A DNA stretch of 64,000 bases from Streptomyces sp. DH41. Its GTDB lineage: Bacteria > Actinomycetota > Actinomycetes > Streptomycetales > Streptomycetaceae. A program made the translations under genes and the position numbers. Under the pieces are notes generated by a model, which saw nothing but the letters and a program-made list of their open reading frames with translations, made no database searches and was not told where the DNA came from. This document shows positions 7,315 through 16,003 of the stretch, piece after piece. Numbering within the stretch: the first letter of the stretch is position 1; each line of letters starts with the position of its first letter. Location of the stretch: contig NZ_JARVKY010000007.1 of the NCBI RefSeq assembly GCF_029813785.1, positions 280,437 through 344,436 of the forward strand, given 5' to 3'.

Positions 7315-7370
7315 GGGTACACGGGACTGGCGCACAATGGTGGGACCGCACGGCTGAAGGGGAACATGCC

Positions 7371-7679
7371 ATGAGCGCCGAGGACCTCGAGAAGTACGAG
7401 ACCGAGATGGAGCTCAAGCTCTACCGGGAGTACCGCGATGTCGTCGGTCTGTTCAAGTACGTGATCGAGACCGAGCGGCGCTTCTACCTCACCAACGACT
7501 ACGAGATGCAGGTGCACTCGGTTCAGGGTGAGGTGTTCTTCGAGGTGTCCATGGCCGACGCCTGGGTCTGGGACATGTACCGGCCGGCCCGGTTCGTGAA
7601 GCAGGTGCGGGTGTTGACGTTCAAGGACGTGAACATCGAGGAGCTGAACAAGAGCGACCTGGAGCTTCCCAGCGGCTGA
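7371..7679 (+). CDS. DUF2469 family protein
   Basis: This small protein of 102 residues is highly conserved in actinobacteria and has no established function. It begins MSAEDLEKYETEMELKLYRE and carries the family's aromatic-rich centre (VGLFKYVIETERRFYL, YEMQVHS, WVWDMYRPARF). The ATG has a clear AAGGGGA Shine-Dalgarno near 7357. GCACAATGG at about 7332-7340 resembles the motif upstream of rpsP and may contain a -10 box. Homologues in Mycobacterium sit beside signal peptidase, rnhB and yraN genes, a context similar to this one. Confidence 0.9.
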   Translation: MSAEDLEKYETEMELKLYREYRDVVGLFKYVIETERRFYLTNDYEMQVHSVQGEVFFEVSMADAWVWDMYRPARFVKQVRVLTFKDVNIEELNKSDLELPSG

Positions 7680-7796
7680 CGGGCCAGGAGCCGCACTCGT
7701 GTGGGTGACAGAGTTGTCCACAGTCGGCTGACCGTCCACCAAGATCCAACAGCTTGCTGAGCTGCCCTCATCGTTGGCGCCGGAGGTGGTGCCGAC

Positions 7797-8159
7797 ATGA
7801 ACGCACGTGGTGCGATGGGCAAGTACGGCGAGACACTCGCCGCCCGCCGGCTGGCCGAGGCCGGCATGGCGGTCCTGGAGCGCAACTGGCGCTGCGGCCG
7901 GACGGGCGAGATCGACATCGTCGCCCGGGACGGCGACGTCCTGGTGATCTGCGAGGTCAAGACACGCAGGGGCGGCTCCTTCGAGCACCCCATGGCCGCG
8001 GTGACGCCCGAGAAGGCGGAGCGGCTGCGACGGCTCGCCGAGCGCTGGACCCAGACCCACGGAGGGGCTCCGCCCGGCGGAGTCCGCATCGACCTGGTCG
8101 GTGTCCTCCTCCCGCGACGCGGCGCCCCCGCGGTCGAGCACGCGCGGGGGGTGGCGTGA
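7797..8159 (+). CDS. YraN family (UPF0102) putative nuclease
   Basis: The 120-residue protein has a restriction-endonuclease-like fold. The PD-(D/E)xK-type residues are visible as GEIDIVARDG and ICEVKTR in the middle of the chain, after the conserved LERNWRC segment. The biochemical role is not settled. The stop overlaps the next ATG (comM), and yraN-comM-dprA form a conserved cluster linked to DNA uptake or processing in many bacteria. The ATG at 7797 is preceded by GGAGG (about 7782-7786). A 117-base gap before it holds no obvious hairpin. Confidence 0.9.
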   Translation: MNARGAMGKYGETLAARRLAEAGMAVLERNWRCGRTGEIDIVARDGDVLVICEVKTRRGGSFEHPMAAVTPEKAERLRRLAERWTQTHGGAPPGGVRIDLVGVLLPRRGAPAVEHARGVA

Positions 8160-9784
8160 TGGGGTTCGCGCGTACGTGCTCCGTGGCGCTCGTCGGCGTC
8201 GAGGGCGTGGTGGTCGAGGTCCAGGCCGACCTCGAACCCGGGGTGGCGGCGTTCACGCTGGTGGGGCTGCCGGACAAAAGCCTGACCGAGAGCCGCGACC
8301 GGGTGCGGGCGGCGGTGGTCAACTCGGGTGCGGAGTGGCCGCAGAAGAAGCTGACGGTGGGCCTCAGCCCGGCCTCGGTGCCCAAGAGCGGCAGCGGATT
8401 CGATATGGCGGTCGCCGCGGCGGTCCTCGGCGCCGCCGAGCGCATCGACCCCCGGGTGCTCGCCGACATCGTGATGATCGGAGAGCTGGGCCTGGACGGA
8501 CGGGTACGACCGGTGCGCGGCATCCTGCCGGCGGTGCTCGCAGCGGCGGAGGCGGGTTACGAACAGGTCGTCGTCCCGGAGTGCGCCGCGGCCGAGGCGT
8601 CCCTGGTGCCCGGGGTGTCGGTGCTCGGCGTACGCAGTCTGCGCCAGCTCATCGCCGTCCTCGCCGACGAGCCCGTGCCGGAGGAGGAACCGGACCAGGA
8701 GGGCCGGCCCGACCCGCTCCTCGCCGGCCTGCGCATGCCCGGCACGGGCGCCGCCACCGGGATGCGCGGCATGGGAGCCACGCACCACGACCACGGCCAC
8801 GACCTCGCCGACGTCGTGGGCCAGGAGCCGGCCCGTACGGCGGTGGAGATCGCCGCGGCCGGTGGCCACCACCTGTTCCTGGAGGGGCCACCCGGCGCCG
8901 GGAAGACCATGCTCGCCGAACGGCTGCCCGCCGTCCTGCCCAAGCTCTGCCGGGCGGAGTCGCTGGAGGTCACCGCGGTGCACTCCGTGGCGGGTCTGTT
9001 GCCGCCGGGCAAGCCACTGATCGACGCGGCTCCCTACTGCGCGCCGCACCACTCCGCCACGATGCAGGCCCTGGTCGGCGGTGGCCCCGGCATCGGGCGA
9101 CCGGGCGCCGTGTCACTGGCGCATCGAGGCGTGCTCTTTCTGGATGAAACACCAGAATTCAGCAGTCACGCGCTGGATGCCCTGCGTCAGCCGCTGGAGT
9201 CCGGGCACGTCGTCATCGCGCGCAGTGCGGGCGTGGTGCGGTTCCCGGCACGGTTCCTGATGGTGCTGGCCGCCAATCCCTGCCCCTGCGGGCGGTTCTC
9301 GCGGACGAACGACCTGTGCGAGTGCCCTTCCTCGGCGATCCGCCGCTACCAGGCCAGGCTGTCCGGCCCGCTTCTCGACCGGGTCGACCTCCGGGTCGGG
9401 GTGGACCGGGTCACCCGCAGCCAGCTGGCCGACACGGTTGTCCGGGGCGACACCACCGCGACGGTCGCCGACCGGGTGCGGGCGGCCCGGGACCGGGCGG
9501 CCGCGCGCCTCGCGGACACCCCGTGGCGCTCCAACAGCGAGGTGCCCGGACGGGAGCTCCGCAGCCGCTGGCGCGCCGCGCCCGGTGCGCTGGAGGACGC
9601 GGAGCACTGCCTGGAACGGGGCGTGCTCACCGCCCGCGGCCTCGACCGGGTCCTGCGTGTCGCCTGGACCGTCGCGGATCTCGTCGGCCACGACCGGCCC
9701 GAAGCGGGGGATGTCGCCCTGGCGCTGCAACTGCGCACAGGGGTGCCGAGGGGCGCCCCCATGGTCCTCGGAGCGCCGGCGTGA
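8159..9784 (+). CDS. comM: YifB/ComM family Mg-chelatase-like AAA+ ATPase
   Basis: ComM is a hexameric AAA+ helicase that promotes branch migration during natural transformation in Gram-negative bacteria; its role in Streptomyces is untested. The 541-residue product has the N-terminal Lon-protease-like domain (residues 1-170; LVGLPDKSLTESRDRV), Walker A EGPPGAGKT (about 242-250), Walker B VLFLDETPEF (about 327-336), and the Cys-rich ANPCPCG and CECP segment of a zinc site. The ATG at 8159 overlaps the yraN stop. Downstream dprA overlaps by 4 bases, so the three genes form one operon. Confidence 0.94.
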   Translation: MGFARTCSVALVGVEGVVVEVQADLEPGVAAFTLVGLPDKSLTESRDRVRAAVVNSGAEWPQKKLTVGLSPASVPKSGSGFDMAVAAAVLGAAERIDPRVLADIVMIGELGLDGRVRPVRGILPAVLAAAEAGYEQVVVPECAAAEASLVPGVSVLGVRSLRQLIAVLADEPVPEEEPDQEGRPDPLLAGLRMPGTGAATGMRGMGATHHDHGHDLADVVGQEPARTAVEIAAAGGHHLFLEGPPGAGKTMLAERLPAVLPKLCRAESLEVTAVHSVAGLLPPGKPLIDAAPYCAPHHSATMQALVGGGPGIGRPGAVSLAHRGVLFLDETPEFSSHALDALRQPLESGHVVIARSAGVVRFPARFLMVLAANPCPCGRFSRTNDLCECPSSAIRRYQARLSGPLLDRVDLRVGVDRVTRSQLADTVVRGDTTATVADRVRAARDRAAARLADTPWRSNSEVPGRELRSRWRAAPGALEDAEHCLERGVLTARGLDRVLRVAWTVADLVGHDRPEAGDVALALQLRTGVPRGAPMVLGAPA

Positions 9785-11229
9785 CCGGGGGAGGCGCGGT
9801 ACCCGAGGACGACGCCATGACCGAGGGAGGCGGCGCTGTCTCCAAGGACAACGATCCGGTCGCGCACGGCGCCGCACGCAGGGGCGGCACCGCCTCCCGG
9901 CTGGACGCCGTGCTCGGGTGCGATGCCGTGCCCCGGGGCGAGGCCCTGCCCCGAAGCGGCGGCGTCGCCCGAGGAGACGCCGTGCCCCGGGGTGCCGACC
10001 CCAGAGGTGGGGACGCGGCCCGGCGCGGTGATCAGGGCGGGGACGACGGGCCCGGCGACGGCGGCGACGAGGTGCCGGGCGGGCAGCCGGACGACGAGTC
10101 GCTCGGCCGGGTCTTCCTCACCCGGGTGCTCGAGCCCGGAGACGAGACCGGCGGGCGGTGGGTGCGGGAGCGCGGCGTCGCGGAGGTGGTGCGGAGGCTG
10201 CGCGAAGGCGGCCGGGCCCTGCCGGGGGTGAGCGAGAAGCGGTGGGCCGGGCTGTGTGCCCGGGCGGGCCGGGCCGAGCCGCGCCGGGACCTCGCCGTCG
10301 CCCGGGCCGCGGGGGTGCGGTTCGTCGCCCCCGGGGCGGCCGAGTGGCCGCGGCAGCTCGACGACCTCGGGGACGCCAGGCCCCTCGGCCTGTGGGTGCG
10401 CGGCGGGCCCAGTCTGCGCATGTGGGCGCTGAGGTCAGTGGCCGTGGTCGGCGCCCGGGCCTGCACCGACTACGGCGCCCACATGGCGGCCACCCTCGCC
10501 GCCGGACTCGCCGAACGCGGCTGGGTCGTCGTGTCCGGCGGCGCCTACGGGGTCGACGGCGCCGCGCACCGGGGCGCCCTGGGCGCGGGCGGCGCCACCG
10601 CCGCCGTCCTCGCCTGCGGCGTGGACCGCCCCTACCCGCCCGGGCACACCGGGCTGATCACCCGGATCGCGGAACAGGGACTCGTCGTCGGGGAGCTGCC
10701 ACCGGGCGATCACCCGACGCCGAGCAGGTTCATCCTGCGCAACCGTGTGATCGCCGCGCTCACCCGGGGCACCGTGGTCGTCGAGGCCGCCTACCGCAGC
10801 GGCTCGCTGGTCACGGCACGGGCCGCCCAGCGCCTGGGCCGGCACACGATGGGCGTGCCCGGACCGGCCACCAGCGCCCTGTCGGCGGGGGTGCACGAGC
10901 TGCTGCGCGGCGACGCGGTGCTCGTCAACGACGCCGCCGAGGTCGTCGAACTGGTCGGCGACATGGGCGAGCTGCCCCCGGACCGGCGCGGGCCGGTGCT
11001 CCCCACCGACCTGCTGGAACCCCGCACCCGCCAGGTGCTGGCCGGGCTCCCCGCACGCGGAGCGGCGGTGGCGGCCGAGGTGGCGCGCCGCGCACAGACC
11101 ACGCAGGACGACGCGATCGCGAGACTGTACGAGCTTCGAGCGCTTGGTTACGTCGAACGACACGGCGACGGCTGGAAGTTGACACGCCAGATGATGATGT
11201 CCGTCCGCGATGGCCGCGCTCCGTACTGA
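9781..11229 (+). CDS. dprA: DNA-processing protein DprA (Smf), with long low-complexity N-terminus
   Basis: DprA loads RecA onto incoming single-stranded DNA in competent bacteria; its role in Streptomyces is uncertain. The conserved Rossmann-like domain begins near residue 219 (SVAVVGARACTDYGAHMA), then SGGAYGVDGAAH, ACGVDRPYPPGH, FILRNRVIAALTRGTVVVEA and GSLVTARAAQRLGR. A winged-helix-like C-terminus follows. The first 105 or so residues are Gly/Asp/Arg/Pro-rich with degenerate repeats of GDAVPRG type and no recognisable fold. The GTG at 9781 gives GTGA overlap with comM; an ATG at 9817 is an alternative. At 482 residues it is clearly longer than typical DprA (about 300-390). Confidence 0.92.
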   Translation: MTGGGAVPEDDAMTEGGGAVSKDNDPVAHGAARRGGTASRLDAVLGCDAVPRGEALPRSGGVARGDAVPRGADPRGGDAARRGDQGGDDGPGDGGDEVPGGQPDDESLGRVFLTRVLEPGDETGGRWVRERGVAEVVRRLREGGRALPGVSEKRWAGLCARAGRAEPRRDLAVARAAGVRFVAPGAAEWPRQLDDLGDARPLGLWVRGGPSLRMWALRSVAVVGARACTDYGAHMAATLAAGLAERGWVVVSGGAYGVDGAAHRGALGAGGATAAVLACGVDRPYPPGHTGLITRIAEQGLVVGELPPGDHPTPSRFILRNRVIAALTRGTVVVEAAYRSGSLVTARAAQRLGRHTMGVPGPATSALSAGVHELLRGDAVLVNDAAEVVELVGDMGELPPDRRGPVLPTDLLEPRTRQVLAGLPARGAAVAAEVARRAQTTQDDAIARLYELRALGYVERHGDGWKLTRQMMMSVRDGRAPY

Positions 11230-11488
11230 CTCAGCGTGTTCGGCCGTCCGGGGGAACCCCGACGCCCTTGGGAACAGTGGCAGTTGAGGTATTCGAGTGA
11301 TCACGTAGAGCGATCATCGCGCCCCCTGTGGAGCGTTCAGCGGAACGTATCTGCGTACGGTCCCGCCTCGCTCTTCGCACACCGCGACAGTCCAGTCACG
11401 CTACGCTCACGAGGACCCCCACGTAGACAGCAGACCGGCGGCCTCATCCAGGCACACCACATCACGGCAGAACGGCACAAGGCGACGA

Positions 11489-12331
11489 ATGCCCCAGCAC
11501 ACCTCCGGGTCCGACCGGGCGGCGCTCCCCCCAGCCGCCCGCGACGGTGGCAGCGTGCGACCGCCCGCCCCCTCGACGCTCGACGAGCTGTGGCGGTCGT
11601 ACAAGGCGACGGGGGACGAGCGGCTGCGGGAACAGCTGATCCTGCACTACTCGCCCCTGGTGAAATACGTGGCGGGCCGGGTGAGCGTGGGACTGCCACC
11701 CAACGTCGAGCAGGCGGACTTCGTCTCCTCGGGTGTGTTCGGGCTGATCGACGCGATCGAGAAGTTCGACATCGACCGGGAGATCAAGTTCGAGACGTAC
11801 GCGATCACCCGGATCCGGGGCGCGATGATCGACGAGCTGCGGGCGCTGGACTGGATCCCGCGTTCGGTCCGGCAGAAGGCGCGGAACGTGGAGCGCGCGT
11901 ACGCGACGCTGGAGGCACGGCTGCGCCGCACCCCCTCGGAGAGCGAGGTGGCCGGCGAGATGGGGATCGCGGTGGAGGACCTCCACGCGGTGTTCAGTCA
12001 GTTGTCGCTGGCCAACGTGGTGGCGCTGGAGGAGCTGCTGCACGCCGGGGGCGAGGGCGGCGGCCGGCTCAGTCTCATGGACACGCTGGAGGACACCGCC
12101 GCCGACAATCCGGTGGAGGTCGCCGAGGACCGGGAACTGCGGCGGTTCCTGGCGCGCGCCATCAACACGCTGCCCGAGCGGGAGAAGACCGTCGTCACGC
12201 TGTACTACTACGAGGGCCTCACACTCGCCGAGATCGGGAACGTGCTGGGTGTGACGGAGAGCCGGGTCAGTCAGATTCACACCAAGTCGGTGTTGCAGCT
12301 GCGGGCGAAGCTGGCGAGTTTTGGCCGCTGA
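11489..12331 (+). CDS. whiG: RNA polymerase sigma factor WhiG
   Basis: WhiG is the sigma-28-like factor that commits aerial hyphae to sporulation in Streptomyces, directing whiH and whiI. The 280-residue length equals that of the known protein. Region 2 is clear (about 45-115: LILHYSPLVKYVAGRV, GVFGLIDAIEKFD, FETYAITRIRGAMIDELR), then region 3 (about 125-195) and region 4 with the HTH (LTLAEIGNVLGVTESRVSQIH near 245-265, split). WhiG sits downstream of dprA with 259 bases between them. I see no convincing terminator or promoter in that gap, though TACGCT at 11402-11407 is a possible -10. Known control includes the anti-sigma factor RsiG, which is not in this window. Confidence 0.97.
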   Translation: MPQHTSGSDRAALPPAARDGGSVRPPAPSTLDELWRSYKATGDERLREQLILHYSPLVKYVAGRVSVGLPPNVEQADFVSSGVFGLIDAIEKFDIDREIKFETYAITRIRGAMIDELRALDWIPRSVRQKARNVERAYATLEARLRRTPSESEVAGEMGIAVEDLHAVFSQLSLANVVALEELLHAGGEGGGRLSLMDTLEDTAADNPVEVAEDRELRRFLARAINTLPEREKTVVTLYYYEGLTLAEIGNVLGVTESRVSQIHTKSVLQLRAKLASFGR

Positions 12332-12423
12332 CCTGGCGTTATGGCACATGCTCGGTCCCACTGGTGACTCTGTCGGCCTACGTGCGGTCGGGTGAGTGAC
12401 TCCCGTCCGGGGCGGTGCGTCCG

Positions 12424-12435
12424 TAAAGTGGTGAC
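12424..12435 (+). promoter_or_regulatory. Putative -10 box for leaderless tetR transcript
   Basis: TAAAGT at 12424-12429 fits TANNNT and ends 6 bases before the GTG start at 12436, the spacing expected if transcription begins at the start codon. No Shine-Dalgarno is present. No convincing -35 is seen. Confidence 0.4.
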
Positions 12436-13017
12436 GTGCCAAGGATTCGAGCGGCCTCCGTGGCCGAGCACCGGTCGATGCAGCGTGCCGCCCTGCTGGA
12501 CGCGGCACGCTCCCTGTTGTCCGACGGCGGGACGGAAGCGCTGACCTTCCCCGCCCTCGCCGAACGGACGGGCCTGGCCCGGTCGTCCGTCTACGAGTAC
12601 TTCCGGTCGCGGGCAGCGGTCGTCGAGGAGCTGTGTGCCGTCGACTTCCCGGTCTGGGCCGCGGAGGTCGAGGCGGCGATGGAGCGCGAGGCGACCCCCG
12701 GGGCCAAGGTCGAGGCGTATGTGCGCAAGCAGCTCGATCTGGTCGGGGACCGGCGGCACCGGGCCGTCGTGGCCATCTCCGCGAGCGAGCTCGACGCCGG
12801 CGCGCGGGAGAAGATCCGGGCGGCGCACGGCGGGCTGATCGCGATGATCGTCGAGGCGCTGGGCGAGATGGGGCACGCCCAGCCGCGGCTGGCGGCGATG
12901 CTGCTCCAGGGAGTCGTGGACGCGGCCGTGCGGCGGATCGAGCTGGGCGCGGCGGAGGAGCCGACGGCCGTCACGGAGGCGGCGGTCTCCATGGCGTTGC
13001 GGGGCGTGCGGGGCTGA
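12436..13017 (+). CDS. TetR/AcrR family transcriptional regulator
   Basis: This 193-residue one-component repressor-type protein has its N-terminal HTH at about residues 13-60 (RAALLDAARSLLSDGG, then FPALAERTGLARSSVYEYF with RSRAAVVEE). The C-terminal helices form the ligand and dimer domain; the ligand is unknown. The gene lies between whiG and the minus-strand M23 peptidase, whose end it overlaps by 47 bases. It has no obvious target next to it, and I see no perfect palindrome in its upstream gap. The start is GTG without a Shine-Dalgarno. Confidence 0.88.
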   Translation: MPRIRAASVAEHRSMQRAALLDAARSLLSDGGTEALTFPALAERTGLARSSVYEYFRSRAAVVEELCAVDFPVWAAEVEAAMEREATPGAKVEAYVRKQLDLVGDRRHRAVVAISASELDAGAREKIRAAHGGLIAMIVEALGEMGHAQPRLAAMLLQGVVDAAVRRIELGAAEEPTAVTEAAVSMALRGVRG

Positions 13018-13798
13018 TCGCCCGGTCGGGCGAAGCCCTGGGATCACGGCCGCTCACGGAGGTGTCCCCGGCTGTCAGGGCACCGGCCCGGTCGCCTGTG
13101 CTCGCGGCGGGCAGGGGGACGCCCAGGACCGGCAGCAACCTCGACGGGCCACCGGCGAGCAGCCAGGGTGGGAGCACCGACAGGGGGTTCAGGTAGACGT
13201 CGCCCCGCAGCAGGCCCCAGTGCAGGCAGGCCGCGCAGTGGGAGCCCGTCGGTTCCACCGTGCCGAGCACCTCGCCCGCCGCCACCTCGTCGCCCTTCCG
13301 CACGGACACCTCGACCGGCTCGTACGTCGTCCGCAGCGGCGGGTCACCCGTTCCCGTCAGCTCCAGCGAGACGACGCCCCGCCCCGCCACCCGCCCCGCG
13401 AACGACACCCTCCCCGCCGCCACCGCCCGTACCGGGGCACCGGCCACCGCGGCGAGGTCCACGCCGCGGTGGCCCGGGCCGTACGGGGTCGCCGGAGGCT
13501 CCCAGCCCCGTAGGACCGGGGGCCGGGTGCCGACCGGCCAGTGGCGGGCCACCGTCGGCACCCCCGGGCCCGGGACCGGCCCGGCGTCCGCCGCCACCAC
13601 CGGCCCCGGGACCGGCCCGGCGTCCGCCGCCACCACCGCCCCCGCCTCCGCCGTCGCCACCGGCGTCGACACGGCCGACAGAGTCGGCGCGGTCGCCGGA
13701 CCCGACACGGTCGGCGTCGGTCGCGGCGGTCCCGGGGCCAGGACGGCCAGCAGCAGAACCACCCACGTACACGCACTCGCACAACGCCTCGCTCGCAT
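12971..13798 (-). CDS. Secreted M23 family metallopeptidase
   Basis: This is a probable cell-wall lytic or regulatory endopeptidase. The ATG at 13798 gives a signal peptide (MRARRCASACTWVVLLLAVLAPG); the GTG at 13855 would add 19 residues ahead of it and is less likely. The mature part has a Pro/Ala-rich linker with VVAADAGPVPGP encoded twice, then the LytM domain: GHRGVDL (zinc ligands His and Asp) and CLHWGLL (the HxH-type motif here reads LHW, so one usual His is replaced). The odd second motif may mean reduced catalysis. The 3' end overlaps tetR by 47 bases and the tail is Pro/Arg rich. It is divergent from rpsB. Confidence 0.85.
   Translation of the reverse strand: MRARRCASACTWVVLLLAVLAPGPPRPTPTVSGPATAPTLSAVSTPVATAEAGAVVAADAGPVPGPVVAADAGPVPGPGVPTVARHWPVGTRPPVLRGWEPPATPYGPGHRGVDLAAVAGAPVRAVAAGRVSFAGRVAGRGVVSLELTGTGDPPLRTTYEPVEVSVRKGDEVAAGEVLGTVEPTGSHCAACLHWGLLRGDVYLNPLSVLPPWLLAGGPSRLLPVLGVPLPAASTGDRAGALTAGDTSVSGRDPRASPDRAISPARPATPWRPPPP
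13567..13638 (+). repeat. 36-bp tandem duplication in the M23 peptidase linker
   Basis: A 36-bp unit, with CCCGGGACCGGCCCGGCGTC as part of it, is present twice in perfect tandem (34 identical bases from 13569 and again from 13605). It encodes the duplicated 12-residue stretch of the linker between signal peptide and LytM domain, so it changes linker length without breaking the frame. Confidence 0.85.
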
Positions 13799-13894
13799 GC
13801 GAGAACCGTCCCGCACCAGTACCGATCGCGCCCGGACCTGTGCACTGTTCCCCACTTGTGGACAGCCGCGTCACCCGGTACCCCGCGGGTCCCG

Positions 13895-14068
13895 TACACT
13901 TCTGATGGCGATCCGGGTCACCGGGTCGACTTCGCACGCCCCGACACGAGGCCCGTCCAGGCTGGTGTCAGCGCCCCTCGGTCCTTTGCGGCAGGCGCAT
14001 CGCGGGCGTCAGGCGCGGAAGCCGTCCGGTTTGCGCGGCACAACCGAGAAACTCGAGGAGATACGGCC
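13895..14068 (+). promoter_or_regulatory. Putative rpsB promoter and long 5' leader
   Basis: TACACT at 13895-13900 is a plausible -10 element. Transcription from there would give a leader of about 160 bases before the rpsB ATG at 14069, ending with the Shine-Dalgarno GAGGAG at 14055-14060. A long leader suits autogenous control by S2 as in other bacteria, but I do not recognise a specific structure. Confidence 0.35.
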
Positions 14069-15010
14069 ATGGCCGTCGTCACGATGCGGGAGCTGCTGGA
14101 AAGCGGCGTCCACTTCGGTCACCAGACCCGTCGTTGGAACCCGAAGATGAAGCGGTTCATCTTCACGGAGCGCAACGGCATCTACATCATCGACCTGCTC
14201 CAGTCGCTGTCGTACATCGACCGCGCCTACGAGTTCGTCAAGGAGACCGTCGCCCACGGCGGCACGGTCATGTTCGTCGGCACGAAGAAGCAGGCGCAGG
14301 AGGCCATCGCCGAGCAGGCCACCCGCGTCGGCATGCCCTACGTCAACCAGCGCTGGCTGGGCGGCATGCTCACCAACTTCTCGACCGTCTACAAGCGCCT
14401 TCAGCGCCTGAAGGAGCTCGAGCAGATCGACTTCGAGGACGTGGCCGCCTCCGGCCTCACCAAGAAGGAGCTGCTCGTCCTCTCCCGCGAGAAGGCCAAG
14501 CTGGAGAAGACCCTCGGCGGTATCCGCGAGATGTCCAAGGTGCCCAGCGCCGTCTGGATCGTGGACACCAAGAAGGAGCACATCGCGGTCGGCGAGGCCC
14601 GGAAGCTCAACATCCCGGTCGTCGCCATCCTCGACACCAACTGCGACCCCGACGAGGTCGACTACAAGATCCCGGGCAACGACGACGCGATCCGCTCCGT
14701 CACCCTGCTCACCCGCGTGATCGCCGACGCCGTCGCCGAGGGCCTCATCGCCCGCTCCGGCGCCGCTGCCGGTGACAAGGGTGACAAGGCCGCCGGTGAG
14801 CCGCTCGCCGCGTGGGAGCGCGACCTGCTCGAGGGTGAGAAGGCCGAGAAGAAGGCCGACGCCGAGACCGCCGAGAAGCCCGCCGAGGCTCCGGCTGCCG
14901 AGGCCGCCCCCGCCGAGGAGGCCCCCGCCGCCGAGGCCGCGGCCACCGAGGCTCCGGCCGAAGAGGCGCCCGCCGCCGAGGCTCCGGCCGCCGAGGGCGA
15001 GCAGGCCTGA
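14069..15010 (+). CDS. rpsB: 30S ribosomal protein S2
   Basis: S2 binds the 30S head near S1-type contacts. The 313-residue protein begins MAVVTMRELLESGVHFGHQT and shows the family signatures RRWNPKMKRFIF, GTKKQAQEAI, NQRWLGGMLTNF and VDTKKEHIAVGEA. The conserved part ends near residue 230. The remaining 80 residues are an Ala/Glu/Pro-rich acidic tail typical of actinobacterial S2. The ATG follows GAGGAG at the right distance. A strong terminator follows, then tsf, the usual rpsB-tsf-pyrH-frr order. Confidence 0.98.
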   Translation: MAVVTMRELLESGVHFGHQTRRWNPKMKRFIFTERNGIYIIDLLQSLSYIDRAYEFVKETVAHGGTVMFVGTKKQAQEAIAEQATRVGMPYVNQRWLGGMLTNFSTVYKRLQRLKELEQIDFEDVAASGLTKKELLVLSREKAKLEKTLGGIREMSKVPSAVWIVDTKKEHIAVGEARKLNIPVVAILDTNCDPDEVDYKIPGNDDAIRSVTLLTRVIADAVAEGLIARSGAAAGDKGDKAAGEPLAAWERDLLEGEKAEKKADAETAEKPAEAPAAEAAPAEEAPAAEAAATEAPAEEAPAAEAPAAEGEQA

Positions 15011-15029
15011 CCGTCCCGACGGCGTCGAC

Positions 15030-15062
15030 GGCGGGAGCGGTGACATCGAAACCGCTCCCGCC
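15030..15062 (+). terminator. Terminator hairpin after rpsB
   Basis: GGCGGGAGCGGT (15030-15041) pairs perfectly with ACCGCTCCCGCC (15051-15062), a 12-bp stem with a 9-base loop, 20 bases after the rpsB stop. It may act as a partial terminator that sets the rpsB to tsf ratio. Confidence 0.8.
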
Positions 15063-15087
15063 GTTCACCCGTAGGTCGGTGGAAGGT

Positions 15088-15114
15088 CATGGACCTGCAG
15101 CTCCATGTAGGTCC
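15088..15114 (+). promoter_or_regulatory. Two mutually exclusive hairpins in the tsf leader
   Basis: CATGGA (15088-15093) can pair with TCCATG (15102-15107). GGACCT (15091-15096), which overlaps the first arm, can instead pair with AGGTCC (15109-15114). The two stems cannot form together. They lie 53-79 bases before the tsf ATG. A switching role is only inferred. Confidence 0.35.
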
Positions 15115-15166
15115 GTGATCCCGCAGATCTTCGATCTTCCAGACTTCCAGAAAGATTCACAGACTC

Positions 15167-16003
15167 ATGGCGAACTACACCGCCGCCGACGTCAAGAAGC
15201 TTCGTGAGCTCACCGGCGCCGGCATGATGGACTGCAAGAAGGCGCTGGACGAGGCCGAGGGCAACGTCGAGAAGGCCGTCGAGGCGCTCCGCATCAAGGG
15301 TCAGAAGGGCGTCGCCAAGCGCGAGGGCCGCTCTGCCGAGAACGGCGCGGTCGTCTCGATCATCGCCGACGACAACACCTCGGGTGTCCTCGTCGAGCTG
15401 AAGTGCGAGACGGACTTCGTCGCCAAGGGCGACAAGTTCCAGAACGTCGCCAAGGCCATCGCCGAGCACGTCGCCAAGGCCGCCCCGGCCGACATCGAGG
15501 CGCTGCTCGCGTCCGAGATCGAGCCCGGCAAGACCGTCCAGGCGTTCGTGGACGAGGCCAACGCCAACCTCGGCGAGAAGATCGTCCTGGACCGCTTCGC
15601 GCAGTTCTCCGGCGGCTTCGTGACCGCGTACATGCACCGCACGATGCCCGACCTGCCCCCGCAGATCGGTGTCCTCGTCGAGCTGGACAAGCCGAACGCC
15701 GAGCTGGCCAAGGGTGTCGCCCAGCACATCGCCGCCTTCGCGCCGAAGTACCTCTCCAAGGAGGACGTCCCGGCCGAGGTCGTCGAGTCCGAGCGCCGCG
15801 TCGCCGAGGAGACCACCCGCGCCGAGGGCAAGCCCGAGGCCGCCCTGCCGAAGATCGTCGAGGGTCGCCTCAACGGCTTCTTCAAGGACGCCACGCTGCT
15901 GGGCCAGCCCTACGCGCTCGACAACAAGAAGTCCGTCCAGAAGGTTCTGGACGAGGCCGGTGTCTCCCTGAAGCGCTTCTCGCGCATCAAGGTCGGCATC
16001 TGA
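15167..16003 (+). CDS. tsf: Elongation factor Ts
   Basis: EF-Ts exchanges GDP on EF-Tu. The 278-residue product has the N-terminal UBA-like domain (VKKLRELTGAGMMDCKKAL) and the family signature TDFVAKGDKF near residue 84, followed by the core domains and the C-terminal FSRIKVGI. The ATG at 15167 gives the canonical start MANYTAADVK. The Shine-Dalgarno is weak (CCAGAAAG). A large hairpin follows before pyrH. Confidence 0.98.
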   Translation: MANYTAADVKKLRELTGAGMMDCKKALDEAEGNVEKAVEALRIKGQKGVAKREGRSAENGAVVSIIADDNTSGVLVELKCETDFVAKGDKFQNVAKAIAEHVAKAAPADIEALLASEIEPGKTVQAFVDEANANLGEKIVLDRFAQFSGGFVTAYMHRTMPDLPPQIGVLVELDKPNAELAKGVAQHIAAFAPKYLSKEDVPAEVVESERRVAEETTRAEGKPEAALPKIVEGRLNGFFKDATLLGQPYALDNKKSVQKVLDEAGVSLKRFSRIKVGI

